From Mycolicibacterium sp. CR10 (lineage in GTDB: Bacteria; Actinomycetota; Actinomycetes; Mycobacteriales; Mycobacteriaceae): a stretch of 64,000 nucleotides of DNA. Below the pieces are notes generated by a model. It ran no database searches. It had not been told where the DNA came from and worked only from the letters and a program-made list of their open reading frames with translations. The stretch spans positions 62,001-126,000 of the forward strand of contig NZ_STGE01000021.1 in the NCBI RefSeq assembly GCF_005222675.1, read 5' to 3'. The position numbers were made by a program, and so were the translations under genes. Below are positions 45,919-54,859 of the stretch, in pieces (position 1 is the stretch's first letter; each line of letters begins with the position of its first letter).

Positions 45919-46992
45919 GTGAAACGTACGAGCACCCTGCTCACTGCCTTGCTCACGACCACTGTCGTCGGCCTCGCCCTCAGCGGGTGCAGCAGCACCG
46001 ACTCAGGAGGCGGCCAGAGCGGCAGCGGCAAGATCGGCGTCATCCTGCCCGATACGAAGTCCTCGGTCCGCTGGGAATCCAAGGACCGCCCTGCCCTGGA
46101 AGCCGCATTCAAAGAGGCCGGTGTCGAGTACACCATCCAGAACGCGGAGGGTTCGGCCGACCAGATGGCCACCATCGCCGACGGCATGATCGCCGATGGC
46201 GTCACCGTGCTGGCCATCGTGAACCTGGACTCCGACAGTGGCGCCTCGATTCAGCAAAAGGCCGCCACCCAAGGCGTCAAGACCATCGATTACGACCGCC
46301 TAACCCTCGGCGGCTCCGCCGATGTCTACGTCTCGTTCGACAACACCAAAGTCGGTGAGCTGCAGGGCCAGGGCCTCGTCGACTGCCTGGCCGGCAAGCC
46401 CGCCAACGTGGTGTTCCTCAACGGCTCCCCGACGGACAACAACGCCACGCTGTTCTCCGCAGGTGCGCACTCGGTGATCGATGCCACCCCGACCATCACC
46501 ATCGTGGGCGAGCAGGCGGTGCCGGACTGGGACAACGACAAGGCAGTGACGATCTTCGAGCAGCTCAACACCGCCGCCGACGGCAAGATCGACGGCGTGT
46601 ATGCGGCGAACGACGGCCTTGCCGGGTCAGTCATCTCGATCCTGGAGAAGAACAAGCGCGCGGGGCAGGTGCCGGTCACTGGGCAGGACGCCACCGTCGA
46701 AGGCTTGCAGAACATTCTGGCGGGCACGCAGTGCATGACGGTGTACAAATCGGCGACCGAAGAGGCAGGCGCGCTGGCCGACGCAGCGATCGCACTGGCC
46801 GCCGGGCAGCAGCCCGAGACCAACAGCACTTCACGTGATGACCAGGGAAACCGGGACGTGCCCTCGGTGCTGCTGACCCCGAAGTCGATCACCAAGGACA
46901 ACGTGGACGTCGTGTTCACCGACGGCGGTCAGTCCAAGGACGAGGTGTGCGCCGGCCAGTTCGCGGCGATGTGCGCCGCGGCGGGAGTCTGA
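45919..46992 (+). CDS. Sugar ABC transporter substrate-binding lipoprotein (xylose-type)
   Basis: 357 residues from GTG 45919 (GGAGG eight bases upstream). A signal peptide ends in lipobox LALSGC. The periplasmic-binding-protein family 1 (XylF/RbsB-like) fold runs from GKIGVILPDTKSSVRW to the end, with sugar-contact features such as YDRLTLGGSADVYVSFDN. It should bind D-xylose outside the cell, judged from the neighbours. First gene of a three-gene importer operon. Confidence 0.88.
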   Translation: MKRTSTLLTALLTTTVVGLALSGCSSTDSGGGQSGSGKIGVILPDTKSSVRWESKDRPALEAAFKEAGVEYTIQNAEGSADQMATIADGMIADGVTVLAIVNLDSDSGASIQQKAATQGVKTIDYDRLTLGGSADVYVSFDNTKVGELQGQGLVDCLAGKPANVVFLNGSPTDNNATLFSAGAHSVIDATPTITIVGEQAVPDWDNDKAVTIFEQLNTAADGKIDGVYAANDGLAGSVISILEKNKRAGQVPVTGQDATVEGLQNILAGTQCMTVYKSATEEAGALADAAIALAAGQQPETNSTSRDDQGNRDVPSVLLTPKSITKDNVDVVFTDGGQSKDEVCAGQFAAMCAAAGV

Positions 46993-46998
46993 GAGCAG

Positions 46999-47784
46999 AT
47001 GGTCTCCCGCACCGAACCGATCCTCGAATTGCGCGGTGTCAACAAGAGTTTCGGTGTGGTCCACGTGCTGCACGACGTCGACTTCCAGGTCTATCCCGGC
47101 GAGGTCACCGCACTCGTGGGCGACAACGGCGCAGGCAAGTCGACCCTGGTGAAGGCCATCGCGGGCATCCATCCCGTCGATACCGGCACATACCTGTTCC
47201 AGGGGTCTCCGGTCACCGTGCACGGCCCCAACGATGTGTCGGCGCTGGGCGTGGAGGTCGTGTATCAGGATCTCGCACTGTGCGACAACCTCGACATCGT
47301 CGAGAACATGTTCCTCGGCCGCGAACTCAAGCACCGCGGGATGCTCGACGAGGCACGCATGGAGACGATGGCGCGGGACGCACTGAAGTCGCTGTCGGTG
47401 CGAACGGTGAAGTCGGTGCGGCAGACGGTGTCCAGCCTTTCCGGAGGCCAGCGCCAGACCGTCGCCATCGCCAAATCGGTGCTGTGGAACTCCAAAGTGG
47501 TTCTGCTCGACGAACCGACGGCCGCACTGGGCGTCGCCCAGACCCGCCAGGTCATCGACCTGGTACGCCGACTGGCCGACCAGGGTGTGGGCGTCGTGCT
47601 GATCTCGCACAACATGCTCGACGTCTTCGAGGTCGCCGACCGGATCTGTGCGCTGTACCTCGGCAGGGTCGCCGCCGACGTCAAGACCGCCGATGTCACC
47701 CACAGCCAGATAGTCGAGCTCATCACCGCTGGACGCTCCGGCAGCCTCGGTCTGGCGCCGGCCGAGGCCGCTGAGTCGATGTGA
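46999..47784 (+). CDS. Sugar ABC transporter ATP-binding protein, single ATPase domain
   Basis: 261 residues: Walker A GDNGAGKST, Q-loop VYQDLALC, signature SGGQRQTVAIAKSV, Walker B VVLLDEPTAALG and switch His in LISHNMLD. Enteric XylG/RbsA are ~500-residue double ATPases; this is the single-domain actinobacterial form and should dimerise. ATG 46999 lies 6 bases after the binding-protein stop. Its stop overlaps the possible GTG start of the permease gene. Confidence 0.88.
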   Translation: MVSRTEPILELRGVNKSFGVVHVLHDVDFQVYPGEVTALVGDNGAGKSTLVKAIAGIHPVDTGTYLFQGSPVTVHGPNDVSALGVEVVYQDLALCDNLDIVENMFLGRELKHRGMLDEARMETMARDALKSLSVRTVKSVRQTVSSLSGGQRQTVAIAKSVLWNSKVVLLDEPTAALGVAQTRQVIDLVRRLADQGVGVVLISHNMLDVFEVADRICALYLGRVAADVKTADVTHSQIVELITAGRSGSLGLAPAEAAESM

Positions 47785-47804
47785 CGGAACGGAAGGACTC
47801 TCCC

Positions 47805-49076
47805 ATGACCACGGTCAGTCGCAAGGACATGGCGGCCGACACCGACTTCGCCATCGACTCTCATGCCGACGCGGCATTCGGTGACGCCGTGCGTTCGTAC
47901 CTGCGCAGGGTTCGCGGTGGCGACATGGGTTCGCTGCCTGCCGTTCTCGGTCTCATCGTGCTGTTCGTGGTGTTCGGCCTGGCCAACGATCGGTTCATGT
48001 CGGCACTGAACCTCGCCAACCTCGTCACCCAGGCCGGTTCGATCTGTGTGCTGGCGATGGGTCTTGTCTTCGTGCTGCTGCTCGGCGACATCGACCTCTC
48101 CGCCGGGGTGGCGGGCGGAGTGGCGGCGTGCGCGATGGCGTTGACCATCGTCGACGCCGGTTGGCCCTGGTGGCTTGCCATGGCCGCAGGCATCGGCGCC
48201 GGCGCGCTGATCGGTGTGCTGATCGGGGTGCTGCGCGCCAAACTCGGCATCCCGTCTTTCGTGGTGACCTTGGCGTTCTTCCTTGGCCTGCAGGGCGTTA
48301 CGCTCAAACTGATCGGTGAGGGCGGATCGGTACGGGTCGATGACCCGGTGATCCGGGGCATCACCATCAACAACCTGTCGGTGACCGCAGGCTGGATCAT
48401 CGCCCTGGCGGTCGTCGTCGGGTTCGGTGCACTCGAGGTCTACCGGTACCGCAGCAAGACGACGCTCGGGCTGGCGCACGCTCCGTTCGGCGTCGTGGTG
48501 GCCCGGGTACTCGGGGTGGCCGCGGTGACCCTCGGGGTCACCTATGTGCTCAACGTCAATCGCAGCGTCAATCCCAACGTGGAGATCCGCGGCATTCCCT
48601 ATGTGCTGCCGATGATCCTGGTGCTGCTGATCGCGCTGACCCTGGTGCTCAACCGCACGGCATACGGCAGGCACATCTATGCCGTCGGCGGTAACGCCGA
48701 GGCAGCTCGCCGTGCCGGCATCTCGGTTGACCGCATCCGGGTGTCGGTGTTCATCGTGTGCTCGTCCCTGGCCGCGCTGAGCGGAATCATCGCGGCCTCC
48801 TACGCGGGGAAGGTGTCGGCATCATCGGGCGCGGGCAACACGCTGTTGTACGCCGTGGGAGCGGCCGTCATCGGCGGCACCAGCCTGTTCGGCGGCAGGG
48901 GCCGCGCCATCGATGCCGTGATCGGTGGCGTCGTGGTCGCGACCATCGCCAACGGGCTCGGCCTGCTGAATCAGTCGTCCTACATCAACTTTCTGGTCAC
49001 CGGCGGTGTGCTGCTACTCGCGGCGAGCGTGGACGCGATATCCCGCCGACGGCGCTCGTCCACGGGCCTGGGCTAA
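47805..49076 (+). CDS. Sugar ABC transporter permease (XylH-type)
   Basis: 423 residues with about ten hydrophobic helices and the RbsC/XylH-type EAA-like loop GGNAEAARRAGISVDRIRVSVFIVCSSLAALSG. The N-terminal ~45 residues are hydrophilic. ATG 47805 has AAGGA seven bases upstream; GTG 47781 overlapping the ATPase stop is an alternative. The TAA stop overlaps the aspB stop on the other strand (49073-49076). Confidence 0.87.
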   Translation: MTTVSRKDMAADTDFAIDSHADAAFGDAVRSYLRRVRGGDMGSLPAVLGLIVLFVVFGLANDRFMSALNLANLVTQAGSICVLAMGLVFVLLLGDIDLSAGVAGGVAACAMALTIVDAGWPWWLAMAAGIGAGALIGVLIGVLRAKLGIPSFVVTLAFFLGLQGVTLKLIGEGGSVRVDDPVIRGITINNLSVTAGWIIALAVVVGFGALEVYRYRSKTTLGLAHAPFGVVVARVLGVAAVTLGVTYVLNVNRSVNPNVEIRGIPYVLPMILVLLIALTLVLNRTAYGRHIYAVGGNAEAARRAGISVDRIRVSVFIVCSSLAALSGIIAASYAGKVSASSGAGNTLLYAVGAAVIGGTSLFGGRGRAIDAVIGGVVVATIANGLGLLNQSSYINFLVTGGVLLLAASVDAISRRRRSSTGLG

Positions 49077-50227
49077 TCCAGCCAGGCACCGATGCGGCGC
49101 AACGCCTCCTCGATGTCGGACGCGGGGCCCGCGAACGACAGCCGCACCGAAGCGCCACCGCGGACCGTGTCGAAATCGACCCCCGGGGCGATCGCAACCC
49201 CGGTGTCGGCCAACAGTTTCGAGCAGAACGTCAGCGAGTGGGTTGTCAGATGCGAGACGTCGGCATAGACGTAGAAGGCGCCGTCGGTCGGGGCCAGCTT
49301 GTCGATGCCGACGGCGCGCAGCCCGTCCAGGAGTAGCGCCCGGTTGGCCGCATAACCGCCCAGCAGGGAAGCAGCCTCGGCGATGGACTCGGGGGTGAAC
49401 GCCGCAACCGCCGCGAACTGAGCGAGCGTCGGTGGGCAGATGGTGAAGTTCCCGGTCAGGCAGTCGACCGCTCGCGTGAGCTCCTCGGGCACCAGTAGCC
49501 AGCCCAGCCGCCACCCCGTCATCGCGAAGTACTTCGAGAAGCTGTTGACCACCAAGGCGTTTCGCGATGTCTCCCATGCGCAGCTGGTGGCCGGAGCACC
49601 GTCGTACACCAGCCCGTGGTACACCTCGTCGCTGATCAGCCGGACCCCGTTGGCGTCGCACCAGGTACCGATCGCGGCCAGTTCCTCCGGCGGTATCACG
49701 GTTCCGGTCGGGTTCGCCGGGCTCGCCACCACAACCCCTGCGACGGGCGGGTCGAGTTCGGCGAGCATCTGCACAGTCGGCTGGAACCGGGTGTCGGCCC
49801 CGCACGGCAGCTCCACGACCTCGCAGCCGAGCGCCGAGAGGATGTTGCGGTAGCACGGGTAACCGGGGCTGGCGATCGCCACCCGATCGCCGACGTCGAA
49901 GCACGCGAGGAACGCCAACAGGAATCCGCCCGACGATCCGGTGGTCACCACGACGTCGCGGGCATCGACCTCGAGCCCGTGGCGGTCCCAGTAGGAAGCC
50001 GCGATCGCCGCGCGCAGTTCAGGCTTGCCGAGCGCCACCGTGTAACCGAGCTGGTTGTCTTTGAGCGCCGCCACCGCCGCATCGCGAACCGGGGTCGGCG
50101 CCCCGGCGCTGGGCTGTCCCGCCGACAGGTTCACGAGATCGCCGTGGGTGCGCTGCCGTTCCGCCGCCGCCAGCCACACGTCCATCACATAGAACGGCGG
50201 GATACCTGCCCTCAGCGAGACGGTCAC
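49073..50227 (-). CDS. aspB: AspB-like PLP-dependent aminotransferase (Rv3565 homologue)
   Basis: 384-residue class I/II aminotransferase. The PLP lysine is Lys232 in NSFSKYFAMTGWRLGW; Asn in SPANPTGTV and Tyr in DEVYHGLVYD complete the cofactor site. The M. tuberculosis counterpart lies in the same KstR2-controlled operon, but its substrate is not settled. It is the last gene of the fadD3-fadE31-fadE32-fadE33-aspB operon. Confidence 0.88.
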   Translation of the reverse strand: MTVSLRAGIPPFYVMDVWLAAAERQRTHGDLVNLSAGQPSAGAPTPVRDAAVAALKDNQLGYTVALGKPELRAAIAASYWDRHGLEVDARDVVVTTGSSGGFLLAFLACFDVGDRVAIASPGYPCYRNILSALGCEVVELPCGADTRFQPTVQMLAELDPPVAGVVVASPANPTGTVIPPEELAAIGTWCDANGVRLISDEVYHGLVYDGAPATSCAWETSRNALVVNSFSKYFAMTGWRLGWLLVPEELTRAVDCLTGNFTICPPTLAQFAAVAAFTPESIAEAASLLGGYAANRALLLDGLRAVGIDKLAPTDGAFYVYADVSHLTTHSLTFCSKLLADTGVAIAPGVDFDTVRGGASVRLSFAGPASDIEEALRRIGAWLD

Positions 50228-50236
50228 CCTGCCAGG

Positions 50237-51178
50237 CTAGAACACCTCGGATTCGAGGCGACGCAGGTGCTCCCTCGGCGGCCCGAGCAGCTGTGCGCTG
50301 CCGTGAGCACGCTTGAAGTACAGCTGGATGTCGCTCTCCCAGGTGATCGCGATGCCGCCGTGCATCTGAACAGCCTCACCGGCCACCGTCGAGAACGCCT
50401 CGCTGGCGGCGAGCCGGGCAAGCGCCGCCGACGTCGGCGTCGGGTCCGCCACCGCCTCGTTGACGACTGCCCGCGCCGACTGGACGGCGACGTACAGGTC
50501 GGCCATCCGATGCTTGAGTGCCTGGAAGCTGCCGATCGGGCGGCCGAACTGCACCCTGTCCTTGGTGTACTGCACGGTGAGGTCCAGACATCTGGCCGCC
50601 GCGCCGATCTGCTCGGCCGCCAGCAGGATGGCGGCGATGTCCGCCAGGCCGGGGTCGGTGCCGATCTCCGCGGTTTCCGTCGCTTCGACCCGGGCCAAGG
50701 GTCGGGTGAGATCCATCGCGACCACGGGCGTAGCGGTGAAAGTAGTCCAGCGCGTGAGCTTTTCGCCGTCGGCGGCGATCACGACATCGGCAATGTTTCC
50801 GTTGATGACGTAGCCCGGATCGAAGACCACGGCACCGATCGAGGACCCTTCCGCCAGTTTCTCGAGCGTGTCGCCGTCGGGTTCGTCGGCCGACAGCAGC
50901 GCCAGCTCGGCCAGCGTGGTACCCAGCAGGGGGGTCGGTACCAGGGCCCTGCCCAGTTCTTCAAGCGCGACAGCGGCATCGGCCAGTTCGCCACCCGCAC
51001 CACCGAGTTCCTCGGGTACCACCAGAGCCGCGGCGCCGACCTGCTCGCACAGCATCTGCCACAGCGACTCGTCGTATCCCCGTTCGGAACTCATCGCCTC
51101 GCGCACCGAATCCGGTGGCGCATGCTTGTCGACGAGCGCGGCCACGGTGTCGCGCAGGAGTTCCCGCTCTTCGCTCAC
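50237..51178 (-). CDS. fadE33: FadE33 acyl-CoA dehydrogenase subunit
   Basis: 313 residues, short for the family because these proteins work as alpha2beta2 heteromers. It retains VQYTKDRVQFGRPIGSFQALKHRMADLYVAVQSARA and the GEAVQMHGGIAITWESDIQLYFKRAHGSAQLLG end, but lacks the typical active-site SEPxxGSD segment found in the FadE31 partner. Acts in C/D-ring (HIP) degradation. GTG 51178 overlaps the fadE32 stop by 4 bases; the frame continues to 51226 inside fadE32. Confidence 0.88.
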   Translation of the reverse strand: MSEERELLRDTVAALVDKHAPPDSVREAMSSERGYDESLWQMLCEQVGAAALVVPEELGGAGGELADAAVALEELGRALVPTPLLGTTLAELALLSADEPDGDTLEKLAEGSSIGAVVFDPGYVINGNIADVVIAADGEKLTRWTTFTATPVVAMDLTRPLARVEATETAEIGTDPGLADIAAILLAAEQIGAAARCLDLTVQYTKDRVQFGRPIGSFQALKHRMADLYVAVQSARAVVNEAVADPTPTSAALARLAASEAFSTVAGEAVQMHGGIAITWESDIQLYFKRAHGSAQLLGPPREHLRRLESEVF

Positions 51179-52131
51179 TTGAGTGCCTCCAGTACTCGCC
51201 GCTTGTGCCACGTCGGGTCGCCCCACGCGGGGCGCAGCGCCTGAACCCGGACCAGCAGCAGCGACAGATCGTGTTCCTGGGTGAAGCCGATGGCGCCGTG
51301 CGTCTGCAGCGCCGACCGGGCGGCCAGCAGCGCGGCGTCTGCCGCGGAGGCCTTGGCGGCGCTGACATCGCGGGCTGCGTCCGGGGATTCGGTACCCAGA
51401 GACAGTGCCGCCCCATAGACCAGCGGCCTGGCCAGCTCGACCGCGATCAGCACGTCGGCGAGCTTGTGCTTGATCGCCTGGTAGGTGCCGATGATGGTGC
51501 CGAACTGGCTGCGCTGCTTGGCGTATTCGACCGACGCATCCAGCAGCGCCTGGCCCGCGCCCACCAGCTGGGCCGCTGTGGCCAGCGCACCGAACTCGAA
51601 GGCTCGTGCCACGTCAGCGGACTGGGGATCGCCGGACGCGCTGACATCGAACAACTTTCGGCTCGGATCCACTGACTCGTGCTGCTCCCCGGCCACTCCG
51701 TCCCATACCTGAGCGTTGTCGGCGACCAGGATCAGGCCGGCGGCATCGGCGTCGACGGCGCGGGGGACCAGCGGTGGCAGCGCCACCGTCGCGATCAGCT
51801 CGCCGGAGGCCAGCGCGGTGCTGCGCTCATCGTCGGCGAGCAGGATCGGTGCCACCGCAATGGATTCGGCGACCGGTCCCGGAACGCCCCATCGACCCAG
51901 CCGTTCCAGTGCGACGACGAGGTCGATCGGGTGGGCGTCGATGCCGTCGTACTTCTCCGGGACCATCAGTGCGGTGACGCCGAGGTCGGCGAGCTGCGCC
52001 CATACCTTGCGCGCCGGCGCGGTGTCGCCGTCACCCCAGGCCCGCACGGCCGCGGGTAGGTCGGCGGCGCCCAGCGCGGCATCGATGCTGGCCGCGAAGT
52101 CGCGCTGCTCGTCGTCTATCTCAAAGTTCAC
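51175..52131 (-). CDS. fadE32: FadE32 acyl-CoA dehydrogenase subunit
   Basis: 318 residues from GTG 52131. N-terminal DEQRDFAASIDAALG and central VEYAKQRSQFGTIIGTYQAIKHKLADVLIAVELAR are acyl-CoA dehydrogenase signatures, and the C-terminal QTHGAIGFTQEHDLSLLLVRVQAL matches the family. The FAD-loop glycine-rich SEPxxGSD motif is absent, again as in beta-subunits of steroid alpha2beta2 dehydrogenases. Part of the HIP-degradation operon, 6 bases from fadE31. Confidence 0.88.
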   Translation of the reverse strand: MNFEIDDEQRDFAASIDAALGAADLPAAVRAWGDGDTAPARKVWAQLADLGVTALMVPEKYDGIDAHPIDLVVALERLGRWGVPGPVAESIAVAPILLADDERSTALASGELIATVALPPLVPRAVDADAAGLILVADNAQVWDGVAGEQHESVDPSRKLFDVSASGDPQSADVARAFEFGALATAAQLVGAGQALLDASVEYAKQRSQFGTIIGTYQAIKHKLADVLIAVELARPLVYGAALSLGTESPDAARDVSAAKASAADAALLAARSALQTHGAIGFTQEHDLSLLLVRVQALRPAWGDPTWHKRRVLEALK

Positions 52132-52137
52132 AGTCTT

Positions 52138-53262
52138 CTACTTTCGGGGCAGGCCCAGAAGCCGCTCGGCGATGATGTTGCGCTGAATCTCGTTGGTCCC
52201 GGCGTAGATCGGGCCGCCCAGCGCGAACAGCAGACCGTCGGTCACCGAGTCGGCGAGTTCACCGTCGGCGCCGCGCAGATCCAGCGCGGTCTGGTGAAGC
52301 GCGACATCGAGGTCCGACCAGAACACCTTGGTCACCGATGACTCGGCGCCCAGCTCACCGCCGTTGCTCACCCGGGTGACGGTGCCGAACGTGTGCAACC
52401 GGTACGCCTGGGCCTTGATCCAGGCATCGGCGACCCGGTCGGTGAACGCGGGATCCGGGTTCTCGTGCCACTGCGCCACCAGCCGTTCGGCCGGGGCGAG
52501 GAACCGTGCGGGACTGCGCAGCGACATGCCGCGCTCGTTGCTGGTGGTGCTCATGGCCGCCCGCCAGCCCTCGTGCACACCGCCGATGACGTCCTCGTCG
52601 GGGACGAACACGTCGTCGAGGAAGATCTCACCGAACCCGGTGTCGCCGCCGAGCTGGGCAATCGGCCGGACGGTGACGCCGTCGGCCTTCAGATCGAACA
52701 TGAAGTAGGTCAGGCCCTTGTGGCGCTGGGCTTCGGGGTCCGAGCGGAACAGCCCGAACGCCCGCTCGCCGAAGACCGCCCGCGAGCTCCAGATCTTCTG
52801 CCCGTTGAGCCGCCAGCCTCCGTCGGTCTTCGTTGCCGTCGACCGCAGCGAGGCCAGATCGCTGCCCGACTCCGGCTCCGACCAGGCCTGCGCCCAGATC
52901 TCCTCGCCGCTGGCCATTTTCGGAAGTATCCGGTCGAGCTGGTCTTCGGTGCCGTGTGCGAACAGCGTCGGCGCCAGCATCGAGGTGCCGTTGGCACTCG
53001 CCCGTCCCGGCGCGCCGGCGCGGAAGTACTCCTCCTCGTAGACGATCCACTGCAGAAGCGTCGCGTCGCGGCCGCCGTAGCGCTGCGGCCAGGTGATCAC
53101 CGAAAGTCCGGCGTCGAAAAGCACCTTGTCCCACAGCCGATGCTGCTCGAATCCCTCGGCGGTGTCGTAGGACTTGGTGGGAAACGACGCCCGGTTGGCG
53201 GCGAGGAAGTCGCGCACCTCTTTCTGGAACTCGAGAGTGGCGTCGTCGAAGGTCAGGTCCAC
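52138..53262 (-). CDS. fadE31: FadE31 acyl-CoA dehydrogenase subunit
   Basis: 374 residues, a full-length acyl-CoA dehydrogenase. It has SEPESGSDLASLRSTA, GEIFLDDVFVPDEDVIGG and the C-terminal GGPIYAGTNEIQRNIIAERLLGLPRK. Where many family members have catalytic Glu in YEGT, this protein has YAGT; steroid-type dehydrogenases use a Glu elsewhere. FadE31 is the partner common to FadE32 and FadE33. GTG 53262 begins one base after the fadD3 stop. Confidence 0.9.
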   Translation of the reverse strand: MDLTFDDATLEFQKEVRDFLAANRASFPTKSYDTAEGFEQHRLWDKVLFDAGLSVITWPQRYGGRDATLLQWIVYEEEYFRAGAPGRASANGTSMLAPTLFAHGTEDQLDRILPKMASGEEIWAQAWSEPESGSDLASLRSTATKTDGGWRLNGQKIWSSRAVFGERAFGLFRSDPEAQRHKGLTYFMFDLKADGVTVRPIAQLGGDTGFGEIFLDDVFVPDEDVIGGVHEGWRAAMSTTSNERGMSLRSPARFLAPAERLVAQWHENPDPAFTDRVADAWIKAQAYRLHTFGTVTRVSNGGELGAESSVTKVFWSDLDVALHQTALDLRGADGELADSVTDGLLFALGGPIYAGTNEIQRNIIAERLLGLPRK

Positions 53263-53263
53263 C

Positions 53264-54799
53264 TCAGGGCCTTTCGCTGTTTTCCGCGCGGTGTCGGAGC
53301 TGTGGCTTGACGACCTTGCCGCCCGGGTTGCGCGGCAGCCCGTCGAGGAACTCGACGGAGCGCGGGGTCTTGAAGTTCGCGAGATGTTCTCGCGTGTAAT
53401 CGATCACGGTCTGCTCGTCGAGCTCGACGCCGGGCAGCACGACGACGAAGGCCTTACCGACCTCGCCGAGTCGTTCGTCGGGAACCCCGATCACCGCGGC
53501 CTCGGCGACGCCGTGCAGGCGTGCCAGCACCTGCTCGATCTCCGCGGGGTACACGTTGAAGCCACCGCAGATGTACATGTCCTTGAGCCGGTCGGTGATC
53601 TTCAGGTTCCCCGCGTCGTCCAGCTCGCCGACGTCGCCGGTGTGCAACCAGCCGTCGCCGTCGATCGCCGCCGCGGTGGCCTCCGGGTCGTCGAGGTACC
53701 CGAGCATCACGTTGGGGCCGCGCAGCAGCACCTCTCCTGAATCCCCGATGCGCAGCTCGAAGTCCGCGATCGGGCGCCCGGAGGTGGTGGCGACGGTGAC
53801 GGCGTCGTCGTCGGCGCGGCACATGGTGCCGAATCCGGTGGCCTCGGTCAGCCCGTACGCCGTCAGCACGATGTCGATGTCGAGTTCGTTCTGCATCCGC
53901 TCGATCAGAACGACCGGAATGGTCGCCGCGCCGGTGACCGCGAACCGCAGCGAGCTCAGGTCGTAGTCACTGCGCTTGGGGTGATCGAGCAGGGTCTGGT
54001 AGATCGTCGGCGGGCCCGGCAGCACGGTGATCTTGTGGTCGGCCACCGCGCGCATCGCCTGCTCGGGGTCGAAGGTCAGCTGCGGGATCAGCGTCGCGCC
54101 GGTCTGCAGGCAGGCCAGGATGCCGGCCTTGTAGCCGAAGTTGTGGAAGAACGGGTTGATGCACAGATAGCGATCAGCGCTGGTGACCTGGCCGCAGGCC
54201 GCCCACGCCGCGGACGCGTCGAGAGACTGGCGGTGCGCACACCGCACGCCCTTGCTGCGCCCGGTGGTTCCCGACGTAAACAGGATGTCGGAGACGTCGT
54301 CGGGCGCAACGGCGGCCGCTCGCGCATCGACCGCCTCCAGGTCAGCGCCCCGCGCCATGAACTCGTCCCACGTCCCGTCGTCCTTCTCGATCGGGACGCG
54401 CACCACATGGCGCAGCGCGGGCAGGCTGTCCCGGTCGACGCTGGCGGCCTTGTCCGTCCCGAGGAACTCAGCGGACGCGAACAGTAGCGGCGCGGCGGTG
54501 CGCGACAGAATGTCGGTGGCTTCAGTGGCGGTGTAGCGCGTGTTGAGGGGGACGAGCACGCCGCCGGCATAGTGCGTGGCCAGGCACGCCACCACCCAGT
54601 GCCAGGTGTTCGGCGACCAGATCGCCACTCGATCGCCGGGCTCCACGCCGAGGTCGATCATCGCCGCAGCGGCCCGCCTGACCTCCGAGCGCAACTCGGC
54701 GAACGTCAACGTTCTGGCCACGGTGACCACCGCGGGGTGGTTCGGAAGTTCACTCGCGATCCGGTCGAGAACCGCAGGAGTGGTTCTCAGCTGTGACAT
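53264..54799 (-). CDS. fadD3: FadD3, HIP-CoA synthetase
   Basis: 511-residue acyl-CoA ligase of the ANL superfamily. The P-loop ILFTSGTTGRSKGV, TGDVGELDDAGNLKITDRLKDMYICGG hinge and C-terminal NPGGKVVKPQLR lysine are intact. FadD3 activates the hexahydroindanedione propanoate (HIP) left by HsaD, the entry to ring C/D degradation. ATG 54799 is preferred; the frame runs to 55186 but into fadE30 on the other strand. First gene of a five-gene operon behind a KstR2 box. Confidence 0.92.
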   Translation of the reverse strand: MSQLRTTPAVLDRIASELPNHPAVVTVARTLTFAELRSEVRRAAAAMIDLGVEPGDRVAIWSPNTWHWVVACLATHYAGGVLVPLNTRYTATEATDILSRTAAPLLFASAEFLGTDKAASVDRDSLPALRHVVRVPIEKDDGTWDEFMARGADLEAVDARAAAVAPDDVSDILFTSGTTGRSKGVRCAHRQSLDASAAWAACGQVTSADRYLCINPFFHNFGYKAGILACLQTGATLIPQLTFDPEQAMRAVADHKITVLPGPPTIYQTLLDHPKRSDYDLSSLRFAVTGAATIPVVLIERMQNELDIDIVLTAYGLTEATGFGTMCRADDDAVTVATTSGRPIADFELRIGDSGEVLLRGPNVMLGYLDDPEATAAAIDGDGWLHTGDVGELDDAGNLKITDRLKDMYICGGFNVYPAEIEQVLARLHGVAEAAVIGVPDERLGEVGKAFVVVLPGVELDEQTVIDYTREHLANFKTPRSVEFLDGLPRNPGGKVVKPQLRHRAENSERP

Positions 54800-54829
54800 T
54801 CCCGGGTCGTCCTCTTGTCCGTCTAACAA

Positions 54830-54843
54830 AGCAAGTGCTTGGT
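54830..54843. promoter_or_regulatory. KstR2 operator between divergent fadD3 and fadE30
   Basis: AGCAAGTGCTTGGT matches the KstR2 motif AnCAAGnnCTTGnT exactly. It lies 30 bases upstream of fadD3 and 16 upstream of fadE30, where it would block both promoters. A palindrome TAGG-ttag-CCTA overlaps it (54843-54854). Confidence 0.92.
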
Positions 54844-54859
54844 AGGTTAGCCTACAGGG

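Noticed and set aside
40539..49076. Insertion sequence or integrase explaining the accessory insert
   Set aside because: No transposase, integrase, tRNA attachment site or flanking direct repeat was seen; only the HNH gene hints at mobility.
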